A stretch of DNA of 37,818 nucleotides from contig WHTY01000042.1 in the NCBI GenBank assembly GCA_009377475.1, positions 1-37,818 on the forward strand. The letters are read 5' to 3'. This document shows, in pieces, positions 1 through 7,550 of the stretch. The stretch comes from Actinophytocola sp. GTDB lineage: Bacteria > Actinomycetota > Actinomycetes > Mycobacteriales > Pseudonocardiaceae. The notes below the pieces were generated by a model. The model saw nothing but the letters and a program-made list of their open reading frames with translations. It was not told where the DNA came from and searched no databases. The position numbers and the translations under genes are program-made. Position 1 is the first letter of the stretch, and the number at the start of each line of letters is the position of its first letter.

Positions 1-16
1 ATCTCAGGAGAGCGCA

Positions 17-376
17 GTGACCTACGTGATCGCCGAGCCCTGCGTCGACCTTCTCGACAAGGCGTGCATCGACGAGTGCCCCGTTGACTGCATTTACGAG
101 GGCGAGCGCATGCTCTACATCCACCCGGACGAGTGTGTGGACTGTGGTGCGTGTGAGCCGGTCTGCCCGGTCGAAGCCATCTTCTACGAGGACGACACCC
201 CGGACGAGTGGGCGAACGAGCCCACCAACTACACCAAGGCCAACGTCGACTTCTTCGAGATCGACGTCAATGGCGAGGGACCGCTCGGCTCACCGGGCGG
301 CGCCGCCAAGGTGGGCAAGGTCGCGGCAGACCCACAGTGGATCAAGGACCTGCCCCCGATGGGCGAAGAGCACTAA
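17..376 (+). CDS. fdxA: 7Fe ferredoxin FdxA ([3Fe-4S][4Fe-4S])
   Basis: Small cytoplasmic electron carrier of 119 residues. The cysteine layout is that of Azotobacter-type 7Fe ferredoxins: C9, C17 and C50 should bind the [3Fe-4S] cluster, and C21, C40, C43 and C46 the [4Fe-4S] cluster (CVDCGACEPVCP at 40-51). The acidic C-terminal tail is usual for the actinobacterial proteins. The GTG start is preceded by CAGGAGAG at a good Shine-Dalgarno distance. Its stop TAA shares one base with the dapC ATG, so the two genes are translationally coupled. The pairing is common in actinobacteria, although a direct redox role in lysine synthesis is not known. C25 is an extra cysteine beside the cluster ligands. 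Confidence 0.96.
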   Translation: MTYVIAEPCVDLLDKACIDECPVDCIYEGERMLYIHPDECVDCGACEPVCPVEAIFYEDDTPDEWANEPTNYTKANVDFFEIDVNGEGPLGSPGGAAKVGKVAADPQWIKDLPPMGEEH

Positions 377-1473
377 TGGCTGGCGCGCGGAGCGCGCTGC
401 CCGACTTTCCGTGGGATTCGCTGACGCCGTACGGCGACAAGGCGCGGTCCCACCCCGGCGGCATCGTCGACCTTTCGGTCGGCACGCCGGTCGATCCGGT
501 CGCGCCCGAGATTCAGCAGGCGTTGGCGTCGGTCGCTGAGGTGCCCGGTTACCCGGCCACCCACGGCACGCCCGAGCTGCGCGCCGCCGTCGTTGACGCG
601 TTGGCGCGCAGGCACGGTGCTGCCGGGATCGAGCCGGACGCCGTGCTGCCCACGGTCGGCTCCAAGGAGCTGGTCGCGCTGCTGCCGCAGTTGCTCGGGG
701 TGGGTGACGGCGACGTCGTCGTCATCCCCGAGTTGGCGTACCCGACCTACGAGGTGGGCGCGCTGCTCGCGGGCGCGCAGGTGCGCCGCGCCGACGGGCT
801 GACCCAGCTCGGCCCGGAACGGCCGAAGCTGCTCTGGCTGAACTCGCCGTCCAACCCGACCGGCCGCGTGCTCGGCGTCGACCATCTGCGCAAGGTCGTG
901 GAGTGGGCGCGCGAGCGCGGCGTCGTCGTCGCATCGGACGAGTGCTACCTCGCGCTCGGCTGGGACAGCGAGCCGGTGTCGGTGCTGCACCCCGACGTCA
1001 ACGGCGGCAGCCTCGACAACCTGCTCGCGGTGCACTCGCTGTCGAAGTCCGCGAACCTGGCGGGGTATCGCGCCGGGTTCGTCACCGGCGACCCCCGGCT
1101 GGTCGCGGACCTGCTCGCGGTGCGCAAACACGCCGGGCTGATCATGCCGCGCCCGGTGCAGGCCGCGATGATCGCCGCGCTCGGTGCGGACGACGTCCTG
1201 GCCGCGCAGCGGGAGAAGTACGCGGCCCGCCGCGACGCGCTGGGCAAGGTGTTGCAGACCGCTGGGTTCCGCATCGACCACTCCGAGGCGGGGCTGTATC
1301 TGTGGGTCACCCGCGACGAGGACTCCTGGCAGACCGTGGACTGGTTCGCCGAGCGCGGTGTCCTGGTCGCGCCGGGCACGTTCTACGGCCCGGCCGGTGG
1401 CAAGCACGTGCGCATCGGGCTCACCGCGACGGACGAGCGGGTCCGCGAGGCCGTCACCCGGCTGGACGGCTGA
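376..1473 (+). CDS. dapC: Succinyldiaminopimelate transaminase DapC
   Basis: PLP-dependent class I/II aminotransferase of 365 residues. It converts N-succinyl-2-amino-6-ketopimelate to N-succinyl-LL-2,6-diaminopimelate in the succinylase branch of lysine and peptidoglycan precursor synthesis. The PLP lysine is K224 in SLSKSANLAGYRAGF, with LNSPSNPTGR upstream and the arginine-containing VRIGLT near the C terminus, as in fold-type I enzymes. The ATG overlaps the ferredoxin stop codon by one base. The reading frame is open further upstream, but that extension is shadow translation of fdxA. dapD and dapE, the enzymes acting before and after DapC in the same branch, lie 1-4 kb downstream, which supports DapC over other aminotransferases. 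Confidence 0.94.
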   Translation: MAGARSALPDFPWDSLTPYGDKARSHPGGIVDLSVGTPVDPVAPEIQQALASVAEVPGYPATHGTPELRAAVVDALARRHGAAGIEPDAVLPTVGSKELVALLPQLLGVGDGDVVVIPELAYPTYEVGALLAGAQVRRADGLTQLGPERPKLLWLNSPSNPTGRVLGVDHLRKVVEWARERGVVVASDECYLALGWDSEPVSVLHPDVNGGSLDNLLAVHSLSKSANLAGYRAGFVTGDPRLVADLLAVRKHAGLIMPRPVQAAMIAALGADDVLAAQREKYAARRDALGKVLQTAGFRIDHSEAGLYLWVTRDEDSWQTVDWFAERGVLVAPGTFYGPAGGKHVRIGLTATDERVREAVTRLDG

Positions 1474-1488
1474 CTACAGTGCCGGTAG

Positions 1489-1569
1489 ATAGCAATTCGA
1501 CCGGAAGTAAGCGAACGTGCAGGACCAAGCCAGGATCGCACGTCCACTGACTTCCGGTCTGCTTGCTAT
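1489..1569. terminator. Long hairpin between convergent dapC and CHAD gene
   Basis: Arms at 1489-1508 and 1550-1569 pair with three mismatches (ATAGCAA...GACCGGAAGT against its complement). A second inner stem pairs GAACGTGC (1513-1520) with GCACGTCC (1538-1545). It starts 16 nt after the dapC stop, and its right arm covers the stop codon of the convergent CHAD gene. A bidirectional intrinsic terminator is the simplest reading. There is no T-tract, which is normal for actinobacteria. Confidence 0.6.
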
Positions 1570-2564
1570 ACGAGCGGCTTGCTCTGTTTCAACACCTTCC
1601 GGCACCGCGCGGGCAGCTCCGCGCGCGCCTGTGCGCGTCGCGCCATTTCGCGTTCCACCAGCCTGCCCGCGATGACCGCAACCAGCGGATCCTCCTGCGC
1701 TGCGCCCAGCTCCCGCACCCGCTGGGCCGCGACGACGGCGTCCTGATGCTCACCGAGGACGTCCTGCAGCCGCTGCGTGGCCTTTATCAGCTTCGTGAGC
1801 TGCTTGGCGTCGGACTTCTTCGCCGCTGGCAACGCCGTCTCCGCGGTGTACCGCAGCCGCTTGCCTTTGATCCGCAGTTCGTGGACCCGGTCGTCGGCCG
1901 GATCGTCCCCCAGCTCATCGATGGCCTTGCGCAGCGCCTGATACGGCCTGCGCAGCGAGCTGACGAACGTCGTCGCGGTCAGCGGGGCCTGCTCGCCGTC
2001 GCCGTCGCCGTTCGCGAGCGCTGCGAGTCCGGTGAGCATCGCCTGGTAGCGCGCGCTGGACAACGCCCTGCCCAGCGCCATCCGATGCGTGCCGCGCTCC
2101 CTGACCAGCGCGGACATCAGTTGCTCCGCCGCCGCCAACTCGTCCTCGTCGAACCCTGCTGTCTCGGCCCGTAACCGCAGGAGCAGGACGTCGAGGTCTC
2201 GCACCGGGCTGGAGAGGTCAGCGAGCCAGCGCAGCTCATCGCGCAGGTCGGCAGCGGTGTAGCGGTCGACGGGCGACTGCTCGGCCGGCCGCGTGGCCGT
2301 GGTCAGCCGCACTTCGCCGGTCAGCGACGGCATGGCCTTGAGGACGCTGCGCAGCCGCCGGATCGCGACGCGGAACTGGTGCAGCTCCTCGGGATCCTTG
2401 CCTTCGCGGGCGCCGTCCTGGTGGCTCAGCAGCGCGCGGAGTTGCTGGTCGATCCGGGCGCGTGCCTGCTCGGTCGCGGTGGTCGACGCCGATACGTCCT
2501 GCGGCTTGCCCAGCCCGACCTCAGCGGGGGCTGGAGCGGAGCGCTGTCCTCGTGCCGACGTCAT
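1566..2564 (-). CDS. CHAD domain protein
   Basis: A 332-residue CHAD (conserved histidine alpha-helical) protein. These all-helical, basic domains bind polyphosphate and often sit beside polyphosphate or triphosphate-tunnel enzymes; no such enzyme is visible here and the N-terminal CYTH domain is absent. The two diagnostic helices are visible: ELHQFRVAIRRLRSVLKAM with H62, and VHELRIKGKRLRYTAE with H228, each followed by the Arg/Lys face that holds the anion. The first 30 residues are low-complexity linker. I chose the ATG at 2564 because TACCCT ends exactly 7 nt before it and no Shine-Dalgarno is present (leaderless). A GTG one codon upstream is the alternative. The polyphosphate role is inferred from the family. 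Confidence 0.88.
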   Translation of the reverse strand: MTSARGQRSAPAPAEVGLGKPQDVSASTTATEQARARIDQQLRALLSHQDGAREGKDPEELHQFRVAIRRLRSVLKAMPSLTGEVRLTTATRPAEQSPVDRYTAADLRDELRWLADLSSPVRDLDVLLLRLRAETAGFDEDELAAAEQLMSALVRERGTHRMALGRALSSARYQAMLTGLAALANGDGDGEQAPLTATTFVSSLRRPYQALRKAIDELGDDPADDRVHELRIKGKRLRYTAETALPAAKKSDAKQLTKLIKATQRLQDVLGEHQDAVVAAQRVRELGAAQEDPLVAVIAGRLVEREMARRAQARAELPARCRKVLKQSKPLV

Positions 2565-2571
2565 CACCCCG

Positions 2572-2577
2572 AGGGTA
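2572..2577 (-). promoter_or_regulatory. Leaderless -10 element of CHAD gene
   Basis: TACCCT on the minus strand, 7 nt before the ATG at 2564. It fits the actinobacterial TANNNT -10 and implies transcription from about the start codon. No clear -35 is seen, because the 21-nt repeat array begins at 2604. Confidence 0.45.
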
Positions 2578-2603
2578 AGGCATGATCGCCCGCGATGTCT
2601 CGA

Positions 2604-2666
2604 ATGCAGGACACGGCGTCGTGAGTGTCGGACACGGCGTCATGAGTGTCGGACACGGCGCAGCGC
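2604..2666. repeat. 21-nt tandem repeat array 1 (3 units)
   Basis: Three units of exactly 21 nt (2604-2624, 2625-2645, 2646-2666) share the core GGACACGGCG. Units 2 and 3 carry the 11-bp odd palindrome GTGTCGGACAC. The array fills the gap between the dapD stop and the CHAD start (both genes minus strand). Related arrays occur at 13326-13493 and 19099-19355. Confidence 0.85.
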
Positions 2667-2676
2667 CCCGCCCGCG

Positions 2677-3663
2677 TCAGTCGTTGGCGTGCAGCTCCGC
2701 GTTCAGCTCGATGCCGGTGCCTTCCCTGCGGACGACCTCGACCGCGCCCGTCGCGGAGTTCCGGCGGAACAGCGCGCCGGAGATCCCGGACAGGTCCGAC
2801 GCCTTGCGCAGCGTGCCGTCGATGTTGACCTTGGTGCCCGCCGTGACGTACAGGCCGGCCTCGACGACCGAGTCGTCACCCAGCGAGATGCCGATGCCCG
2901 CGTTCGCGCCGAGCAGGCAGCGCTCACCGACCGAGATGACCTCCTTGCCGCCGCCGGACAGCGTGCCCATGACCGAGGCGCTGCCGCCAAGGTCGGTGCC
3001 GTCGCCGACGACGACGCCCGCCGAGATCCGGCCTTCGATCATCGACGCGCCGAGCGTGCCAGCGTTGAAGTTCACGTAGCCCTCGTGCATGACGGTCGTG
3101 CCGCTGGCGAGGTGCGCGCCGAGCCGCACGCGGTCGGCGTCACCGATACGGACGCCGGTCGGGATGACGTAGTCGACCATCCGGGGGAACTTGTCGATGT
3201 TGTAGACCGTGACGTGGCCGCGCGCCTGGAGCCGCATCCGCGTCGCCTCGAAGCCCTCGACAGGGCAGGGGCCGAAGTTGGTCCACACGACGTTGCTGAG
3301 CAGCCCGAACACGCCGTCCATGTGCTGGCCGTGCGGGCGCACCATGCGGTGCGAGAGCAGGTGCAGCCGCAGGTAGACGTCGTGTGCGTCGGTAGGCGCC
3401 GTGCTCAGCGAGCCGATCGTGGTGCGCACGGCGACCACATCGACACCCCGGTCGGTGTCCGCGCCGAGCAGCGTGGTCGCGGCCTTGCCGAGCGTGGCGG
3501 CCGCCTCGTCGTCACTCAGCCGCGTGGTGCCGGACTCACCCACCTCGGTGAGCTTGGGGTGCGGAAACCACGTGTCGAGCACGGTGCCATCGGTGGTGAT
3601 GGTGGCAAGCCCGACGCCGGTCGCGCCGGTGGTCTCGGGGTTGGGAATCTGCTCGCTGTTCAC
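2677..3663 (-). CDS. dapD: Tetrahydrodipicolinate N-succinyltransferase DapD
   Basis: About 328 residues, close to the mycobacterial enzyme (about 317). It transfers succinyl from succinyl-CoA to tetrahydrodipicolinate, the first step of the succinylase branch of meso-DAP synthesis. The N terminus ([20 protein letters not shown]) is typical of the actinobacterial DapD subfamily. The C-terminal half shows the hexapeptide periodicity of a left-handed beta helix ([20 protein letters not shown]). The GTG at 3663 is chosen because TACGGT ends 7 nt upstream; the frame is open to 3792 but would then overlap the upstream lipoprotein gene. An ATG at 3669 is an alternative that adds two residues. It lies in the gap between CHAD and the lipoprotein, all on the minus strand. 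Confidence 0.93.
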   Translation of the reverse strand: MNSEQIPNPETTGATGVGLATITTDGTVLDTWFPHPKLTEVGESGTTRLSDDEAAATLGKAATTLLGADTDRGVDVVAVRTTIGSLSTAPTDAHDVYLRLHLLSHRMVRPHGQHMDGVFGLLSNVVWTNFGPCPVEGFEATRMRLQARGHVTVYNIDKFPRMVDYVIPTGVRIGDADRVRLGAHLASGTTVMHEGYVNFNAGTLGASMIEGRISAGVVVGDGTDLGGSASVMGTLSGGGKEVISVGERCLLGANAGIGISLGDDSVVEAGLYVTAGTKVNIDGTLRKASDLSGISGALFRRNSATGAVEVVRREGTGIELNAELHAND

Positions 3664-3670
3664 GCCCATC

Positions 3671-3676
3671 ACCGTA
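3671..3676 (-). promoter_or_regulatory. Leaderless -10 element of dapD
   Basis: TACGGT on the minus strand, followed by 7 nt and then GTG at 3663. The hexamer and spacing are identical to those of the neighbouring lipoprotein gene (4150-4155). Confidence 0.5.
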
Positions 3677-3725
3677 ACCCGCGCGCCCGACTCGCCCGCC
3701 GCGTGGCCCTTGTCGAGCGGCGCCG

Positions 3726-4142
3726 CTACGAGCCGAGGGCCTGCCTGGCGTCGGTGACGGCGTCCGCCAGCTTCTCCAGCGCTGCGACGCACTCGCCGTT
3801 ATCGGCGGTGTTCTGCTGCGCGCAGCCCGCGTCGCGGTAGGCGGCCACCGCCGACGTCATCCGTCGTCCGGGCCCGTTGAGCTGCGGAAACCCGGTGTCG
3901 GCCGCCGCTTCGATGGTGTTCGCCGCGTTCGCGAGTTGGGTGACGTACTTCTCGCACTGCCACGGCTGCCGCGACGCCGGATCGCTGTGGCAGGCGTCCG
4001 ACGTCAACGCCCGCAGCTTGATCTCGATGGTCCGGACGTCGACCGTGTCGCGGACCTCGCGTCCGACGTCGCCCGCGTCACACGCCGCGAGCGCCGCCGC
4101 GCTGAGAGCGATGCCGATAAGGCGGCCGAATTCGATGCGCAC
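3726..4142 (-). CDS. Small putative lipoprotein
   Basis: A 138-residue protein I cannot assign to a family. The N terminus is short and basic, then hydrophobic, ending in the lipobox LAAC with the acylated cysteine at C21. Four further cysteines in the mature part could form disulfides outside the membrane. The mature region is helical and rich in Ala/Asp. The GTG at 4142 is preferred because TACGGT lies 7 nt upstream and gives a normal signal peptide; an ATG nine codons upstream would lengthen the n-region. It is divergent from dapE with only 44 nt between starts and lies 62 nt upstream of the dapD start. In M. tuberculosis no such lipoprotein separates dapD and dapE as far as I recall. Confidence 0.75.
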   Translation of the reverse strand: MRIEFGRLIGIALSAAALAACDAGDVGREVRDTVDVRTIEIKLRALTSDACHSDPASRQPWQCEKYVTQLANAANTIEAAADTGFPQLNGPGRRMTSAVAAYRDAGCAQQNTADNGECVAALEKLADAVTDARQALGS

Positions 4143-4149
4143 ACCACGA

Positions 4150-4155
4150 ACCGTA
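4150..4155 (-). promoter_or_regulatory. Leaderless -10 element of the lipoprotein gene
   Basis: TACGGT on the minus strand, 7 nt before the GTG at 4142. It lies back to back with the dapE -10, so the two core promoters overlap in the 44-nt divergent gap. Confidence 0.5.
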
Positions 4156-4173
4156 CTCACCGGCCCCACTCGG

Positions 4174-4179
4174 TACCGT
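4174..4179 (+). promoter_or_regulatory. Leaderless -10 element of dapE
   Basis: TACCGT followed by 7 nt and the ATG at 4187. There is no Shine-Dalgarno. The GTG at 4181 would lie upstream of the predicted transcript start. Confidence 0.5.
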
Positions 4180-4186
4180 CGTGGCC

Positions 4187-5257
4187 ATGGACCTTGACCT
4201 GCGCGCCGATCCCGTAGATCTCACCGCGGCCATTGTGGACATCCGCAGCGAGTCGTGCGAGGAGAAGCCGCTGGCGGACGCCGTCGAGCACGCGCTGCGC
4301 ACCCAGGCGCCGCATCTTGAGGTGGTCCGCGACGGCAACGCGGTGCTGGCGCGGACGTCGTTGGGCAGGGCGTCGCGCGTGGTGTTCGCGGGTCATCTTG
4401 ACACCGTGCCGATGAACGACAATCTGCCGCTGCGCCGCACCGGCTCCTGCGCGGACGAGGTGCTGCACGGCCTCGGCACGGTCGACATGAAGGGCGGCGA
4501 CGCGGTCTTCCTCTCGCTGGCCGCCACCGTCACCGAGCCACGGCACGACGTCACGTTCGTGTTCTACGACTGCGAGGAGATCGACGCCTCCCGCAACGGC
4601 CTCGGCCGCATCGAGCGGAACCTGCCGGACTGGCTGCGTGGCGACCTCGCCGTGGTGGGGGAGCCATCCAACGCGGTGATCGAGGCTGGCTGTCAGGGCA
4701 CCATCCGGGTCGAGCTGCGGTGCGGCGGCAAGCGCGCCCACACCGCGCGGGCGTGGATGGGCGCCAACGCGATCCACGCGCTCGGCGAGCCGCTGCGCAG
4801 GCTGGCCGAGTACCAGCCGAGAGTGGTCGACATCGACGGCCTCACCTACCGCGAAGGACTGCAGGCGGTGCGCATCGGCGGCGGCGTGGCGGGCAACGTC
4901 GTCCCGGACGAGGCGGCGCTCGCTGTCAACCACCGCTTCGCGCCCGACCGCTCGCCGGACGAGGCGCTGGCGCACCTGCACGACGTCTTCGACGGCTACG
5001 AGTTGACGGTGCAGGACATCTCCGGCGGCGCGCTGCCGGGGCTGTCCGAGCCCGCGACGGCGGAGTTGGTGCGGGCCTCCGGCGGCGACCCGGTCGCCAA
5101 GCTGGGCTGGACCGACGTCGCGCGGTTCGCCGCGCTGGGGATGCCTGCGGTGAACTTCGGGCCGGGCAACCCGACGTTGGCGCACACCAAAGAGGAACAC
5201 GTCGCGGCGGCCGAGATCGGCCGGGTGGCCGAGGTGCTGCGCGCGTTCCTGAGCTGA
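4187..5257 (+). CDS. dapE: Succinyl-diaminopimelate desuccinylase DapE
   Basis: A 356-residue M20-family metallohydrolase. It cleaves N-succinyl-LL-DAP to succinate and LL-DAP, the step after DapC. The dinuclear zinc site is visible: H70 and D72 in [10 protein letters not shown]100 in [10 protein letters not shown], and E130-E131 in YDCEEID (general base plus ligand). The length and the N terminus ([20 protein letters not shown]) match the actinobacterial DapE subfamily. ATG 4187 is selected by the leaderless -10; the in-frame GTG at 4181 is unlikely. It is followed after 34 nt by the first copy of the 49-nt palindrome. Confidence 0.94.
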   Translation: MDLDLRADPVDLTAAIVDIRSESCEEKPLADAVEHALRTQAPHLEVVRDGNAVLARTSLGRASRVVFAGHLDTVPMNDNLPLRRTGSCADEVLHGLGTVDMKGGDAVFLSLAATVTEPRHDVTFVFYDCEEIDASRNGLGRIERNLPDWLRGDLAVVGEPSNAVIEAGCQGTIRVELRCGGKRAHTARAWMGANAIHALGEPLRRLAEYQPRVVDIDGLTYREGLQAVRIGGGVAGNVVPDEAALAVNHRFAPDRSPDEALAHLHDVFDGYELTVQDISGGALPGLSEPATAELVRASGGDPVAKLGWTDVARFAALGMPAVNFGPGNPTLAHTKEEHVAAAEIGRVAEVLRAFLS

Positions 5258-5291
5258 GCGCCGCGGGCGCGGATCCTTGCCGCCCTGGGGA

Positions 5292-5340
5292 GCCCAAGGT
5301 GCCCTTGGGTACATATTGCGTGCCCAAGGGCACCTTGGGC
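5292..5340. repeat. 49-nt palindromic element, copy 1
   Basis: Two 21-nt arms around a 7-nt centre. The left arm carries AAGGTGCCCTTGGGTAC; the right arm is its complement with one mismatch near the loop. It lies between dapE and the first LOG gene, upstream of the latter's promoter. It could end the dapE transcript. Copies 2-4 are at 8055, 9254 and 10341. Confidence 0.9.
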
Positions 5341-5406
5341 ACGCCCCGCACGCCGCCGACAGCGCGGTAGAACCCGGTTTCTCGCGAGTCAGCGTGCGTG
5401 GCGGGA

Positions 5407-5412
5407 TAGGCT
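5407..5412 (+). promoter_or_regulatory. Leaderless -10 element of LOG gene 1
   Basis: TAGGCT followed by 7 nt and GTG 5420, without a Shine-Dalgarno. It fixes the start of the LOG pair. Confidence 0.5.
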
Positions 5413-5419
5413 CGCGTGC

Positions 5420-6205
5420 GTGGTAGATCCAGGAGCGAACGTCGACTACACCTATCCCGAACACCCCAGGGAGAAGCATCGGGGACCCGTCGTCCTGCGC
5501 CGATCGCGAAGGGACGACACGAGCACGACCGACCAGCGGCTGCTCGACACGCGCGGGCCGTCCGACTGGGTGCACACCGACCCGTGGCGTGTGCTGCGCA
5601 TCCAGGCGGAGTTCGTGGAAGGCTTCGGCGCGCTGGCCGAGGTTCCGCGCGCGGTGACGGTGTTCGGGTCGGCACGAACCAAACGCGAGGAACCCGAGTA
5701 CGAACTCGGCCGCAAGATCGGCGCGGCGCTGGTCAGCGCGGGGTTCGCCGCGATCACCGGCGGCGGGCCTGGCGCGATGGAGGCGGTCAACCGGGGCGCG
5801 TCCGAGGCGGGCGGGCTGTCCATCGGCCTCGGCATCGAGCTGCCGTTCGAGCAGGGCTTGAACCCGTGGGTCGACCTCGGCGTCAACTTCCGGTACTTCT
5901 TCACCCGCAAAACGATGTTCGTCAAGTACTCGCAGGCGTTCATCTGCCTGCCCGGCGGGTTCGGCACGCTGGACGAGTTGTTCGAGGCACTGTGCCTGGT
6001 GCAGACCAAGAAGGTCACGAAGTTCCCGGTCGTGCTGTTCGGCAAGGACTACTGGCGCGGCCTCTACGAATGGATCAACGACAGCGTCCGCCGGGAAGGC
6101 AAGATCAACGAAGCGGACATGAACCTGCTGCACCTGACCGACGACATCGACGACGCGGTCCAGGTCGTGCGCGACGCGTACCAGGCGTGGGAGGACACGC
6201 ACTGA
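5420..6205 (+). CDS. LOG family protein (TIGR00730), long paralogue
   Basis: A 261-residue member of the LOG (LONELY GUY; formerly 'lysine decarboxylase') family. These are Rossmann-fold hydrolases that release cytokinin-type bases or ribose 5-phosphate from nucleoside monophosphates. The signature PGGFGTLDE starts at residue 178 and TGGGPGAMEA contributes to the phosphate site. About 75 extra N-terminal residues (VDYTYPEHPREKHRGPVVLRR region) precede the core and are typical of the longer actinobacterial paralogue. The GTG start is leaderless. Its TGA overlaps the ATG of a second, shorter LOG gene, so the two are co-translated. The actual substrate here is unknown; I infer nucleotide phosphoribohydrolase activity from the motif only. 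Confidence 0.9.
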   Translation: MVDPGANVDYTYPEHPREKHRGPVVLRRSRRDDTSTTDQRLLDTRGPSDWVHTDPWRVLRIQAEFVEGFGALAEVPRAVTVFGSARTKREEPEYELGRKIGAALVSAGFAAITGGGPGAMEAVNRGASEAGGLSIGLGIELPFEQGLNPWVDLGVNFRYFFTRKTMFVKYSQAFICLPGGFGTLDELFEALCLVQTKKVTKFPVVLFGKDYWRGLYEWINDSVRREGKINEADMNLLHLTDDIDDAVQVVRDAYQAWEDTH

Positions 6206-6795
6206 TGGCGCGAGCGGCGGGGCCGATCAAGGCCGTCTGCGTCTTCTGCGGCTCGTCCAGCGGCGCCGGTCGCCGCTACGTCGACGCGGCGACGTCGTTG
6301 GGCGAGCACCTGGCGCGGTCCGGCGTCCAGGTGATCTACGGCGGCGCGCACGTCGGCACCATGGGCGTGCTCGCCGACGCCGCGCTTGCCGCCGGTGGCG
6401 AGGTCGTCGGCGTCATCCCGGAAGGCATGGTGGAGCGGGAGATCGCCCACACCGGACTGACCGAGCTGCACGTCGTCGCCGACATGCACGAGCGCAAGGC
6501 CCTGATGGCGGAGCGGGCGGACGCGTTCATCGCGCTACCCGGCGGCGCGGGCACGCTGGAGGAGCTGTTCGAGGTCTGGACCTGGGCGCAGCTCGGCCTG
6601 CACGCCAAACCGATCGGCCTGCTGGACATCGACGGCTTCTACCAGCCGCTCCGCGCGATGGCCGACCACATGGTCGACGAGGGTTTCCTGCGCGCCACGC
6701 ACCGCGACACGCTGCTGTTCGACACCGACCCCGCGCGGCTGTTCCCGCGACTGGCCGAGCACCAGCTGCCGCAGGTGGGCAAGTGGGCTGGCTGA
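6205..6795 (+). CDS. LOG family protein, short paralogue (Rv1205-like)
   Basis: A 196-residue LOG protein, the usual length of cytokinin riboside 5'-monophosphate phosphoribohydrolases. The N terminus VCVFCGSSSGA binds nucleotide, and PGGAGTLEE at 112-120 is the catalytic/phosphate signature. It starts at the ATG sharing bases with the preceding LOG stop (TGATG). By position next to dapE, and by length, it corresponds to Rv1205 of M. tuberculosis, whose product acts on N6-substituted AMP. It ends 4 nt before the stop of the convergent acyltransferase gene, leaving no room for a separate terminator. Confidence 0.92.
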   Translation: MARAAGPIKAVCVFCGSSSGAGRRYVDAATSLGEHLARSGVQVIYGGAHVGTMGVLADAALAAGGEVVGVIPEGMVEREIAHTGLTELHVVADMHERKALMAERADAFIALPGGAGTLEELFEVWTWAQLGLHAKPIGLLDIDGFYQPLRAMADHMVDEGFLRATHRDTLLFDTDPARLFPRLAEHQLPQVGKWAG

Positions 6796-6799
6796 GCGC

Positions 6800-7468
6800 T
6801 CAGGCCGCCTTTGGCCGGTCGTGGTAGCGATCCACGTAGGTCTGCTCGGACAGCTCAAGGATCGCGTACATGATCTCGTCGGTGACCGAACGGCGGATCG
6901 CCTGCGAGGCGTCCATCCCGTGGTAGCGCGAGAAGTCCAGCGGCTTGCCGAACCGGACCTCGATCTTCACCGGACGCGGGATGCGGGTGCCGACCGGCTG
7001 CATCCGGTCGGTGCCGATCAACGCGACCGGCACCACGGGCGCGCCGGTGGACAGCGCGAGCTGCGCGACGCCGGTGTGGCCCCGGTGCAGCTTGCCGTTC
7101 AGCGAACGGGTGCCTTCCGGGTAGATGGCGAACGCGCCGCCGTCGTCGAGCACCGTGCGCGCGGCGGTGAGCGCGGCCAGCGCGGCGTGGGCGTTCCCCC
7201 TTTCCACCGGCACGTAGCCGAGCGCGGACAGGAACGCGGCGACGAACTTCCCCTTGACGCCGCCCTGGGTGAAGTACTCCGCCTTCCCGAGGAACGCCAC
7301 CTTGCGCGGCGTCACCAGCGGGATCACGGCGGTGTCCACCGCCGAAAGATGGTTCGCCGCGATGATGAGCGGGCCGTCGAGCGGCACATGCTCCGTCCCG
7401 ATCACCTTCGGGCGGTACACCAGGCGAGCTAGTGGGGCGAGAACCCAGCGAATCAACGCGTCCAACAC
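6800..7468 (-). CDS. 1-acyl-sn-glycerol-3-phosphate acyltransferase (PlsC family)
   Basis: A 222-residue PlsC-type acyltransferase of membrane phospholipid synthesis, transferring an acyl chain to lysophosphatidate or a related acceptor at the inner membrane face. Catalytic motif I is NHLSAVD (H40-x4-D45) and motif III is YPEGTR (E118). ALGYVPVERG is the usual motif II region. The first 20 residues are hydrophobic and could insert in the membrane. I prefer the GTG at 7468, preceded by GAGAGTGA with 7-nt spacing. The ATG at 7531 would add 21 polar residues and leave only 19 nt to the divergent gene. M. tuberculosis has fadD6 at this place, so this is a local replacement. Confidence 0.88.
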   Translation of the reverse strand: MLDALIRWVLAPLARLVYRPKVIGTEHVPLDGPLIIAANHLSAVDTAVIPLVTPRKVAFLGKAEYFTQGGVKGKFVAAFLSALGYVPVERGNAHAALAALTAARTVLDDGGAFAIYPEGTRSLNGKLHRGHTGVAQLALSTGAPVVPVALIGTDRMQPVGTRIPRPVKIEVRFGKPLDFSRYHGMDASQAIRRSVTDEIMYAILELSEQTYVDRYHDRPKAA

Positions 7469-7550
7469 GGCAAGATCACTCTCGTCAGCCTCGAAGGTTG
7501 GTGGCAAGACATCGGTGCCGCTGTTCAGCATGGCACGATCTGAGCCTGTG

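Noticed and set aside
1566..2174. 203-codon plus-strand ORF opposite the CHAD gene
   Set aside because: Shadow of the CHAD gene, whose conserved His/Arg helices are on the minus strand.
5292..5340. Riboswitch or T-box near dapE
   Set aside because: The structure is a simple hairpin shared with three unrelated sites, and lies downstream, not upstream, of dapE.
4157..6202. 681-codon minus-strand ORF across dapE and LOG gene 1
   Set aside because: Antisense shadow; it spans two well-supported plus-strand genes, a palindrome and a promoter, and has no recognisable domain.
7254..7550. N-terminal extension of the FolP2-like protein
   Set aside because: The frame is open, but it runs antisense through the acyltransferase gene; no homologous segment is seen.
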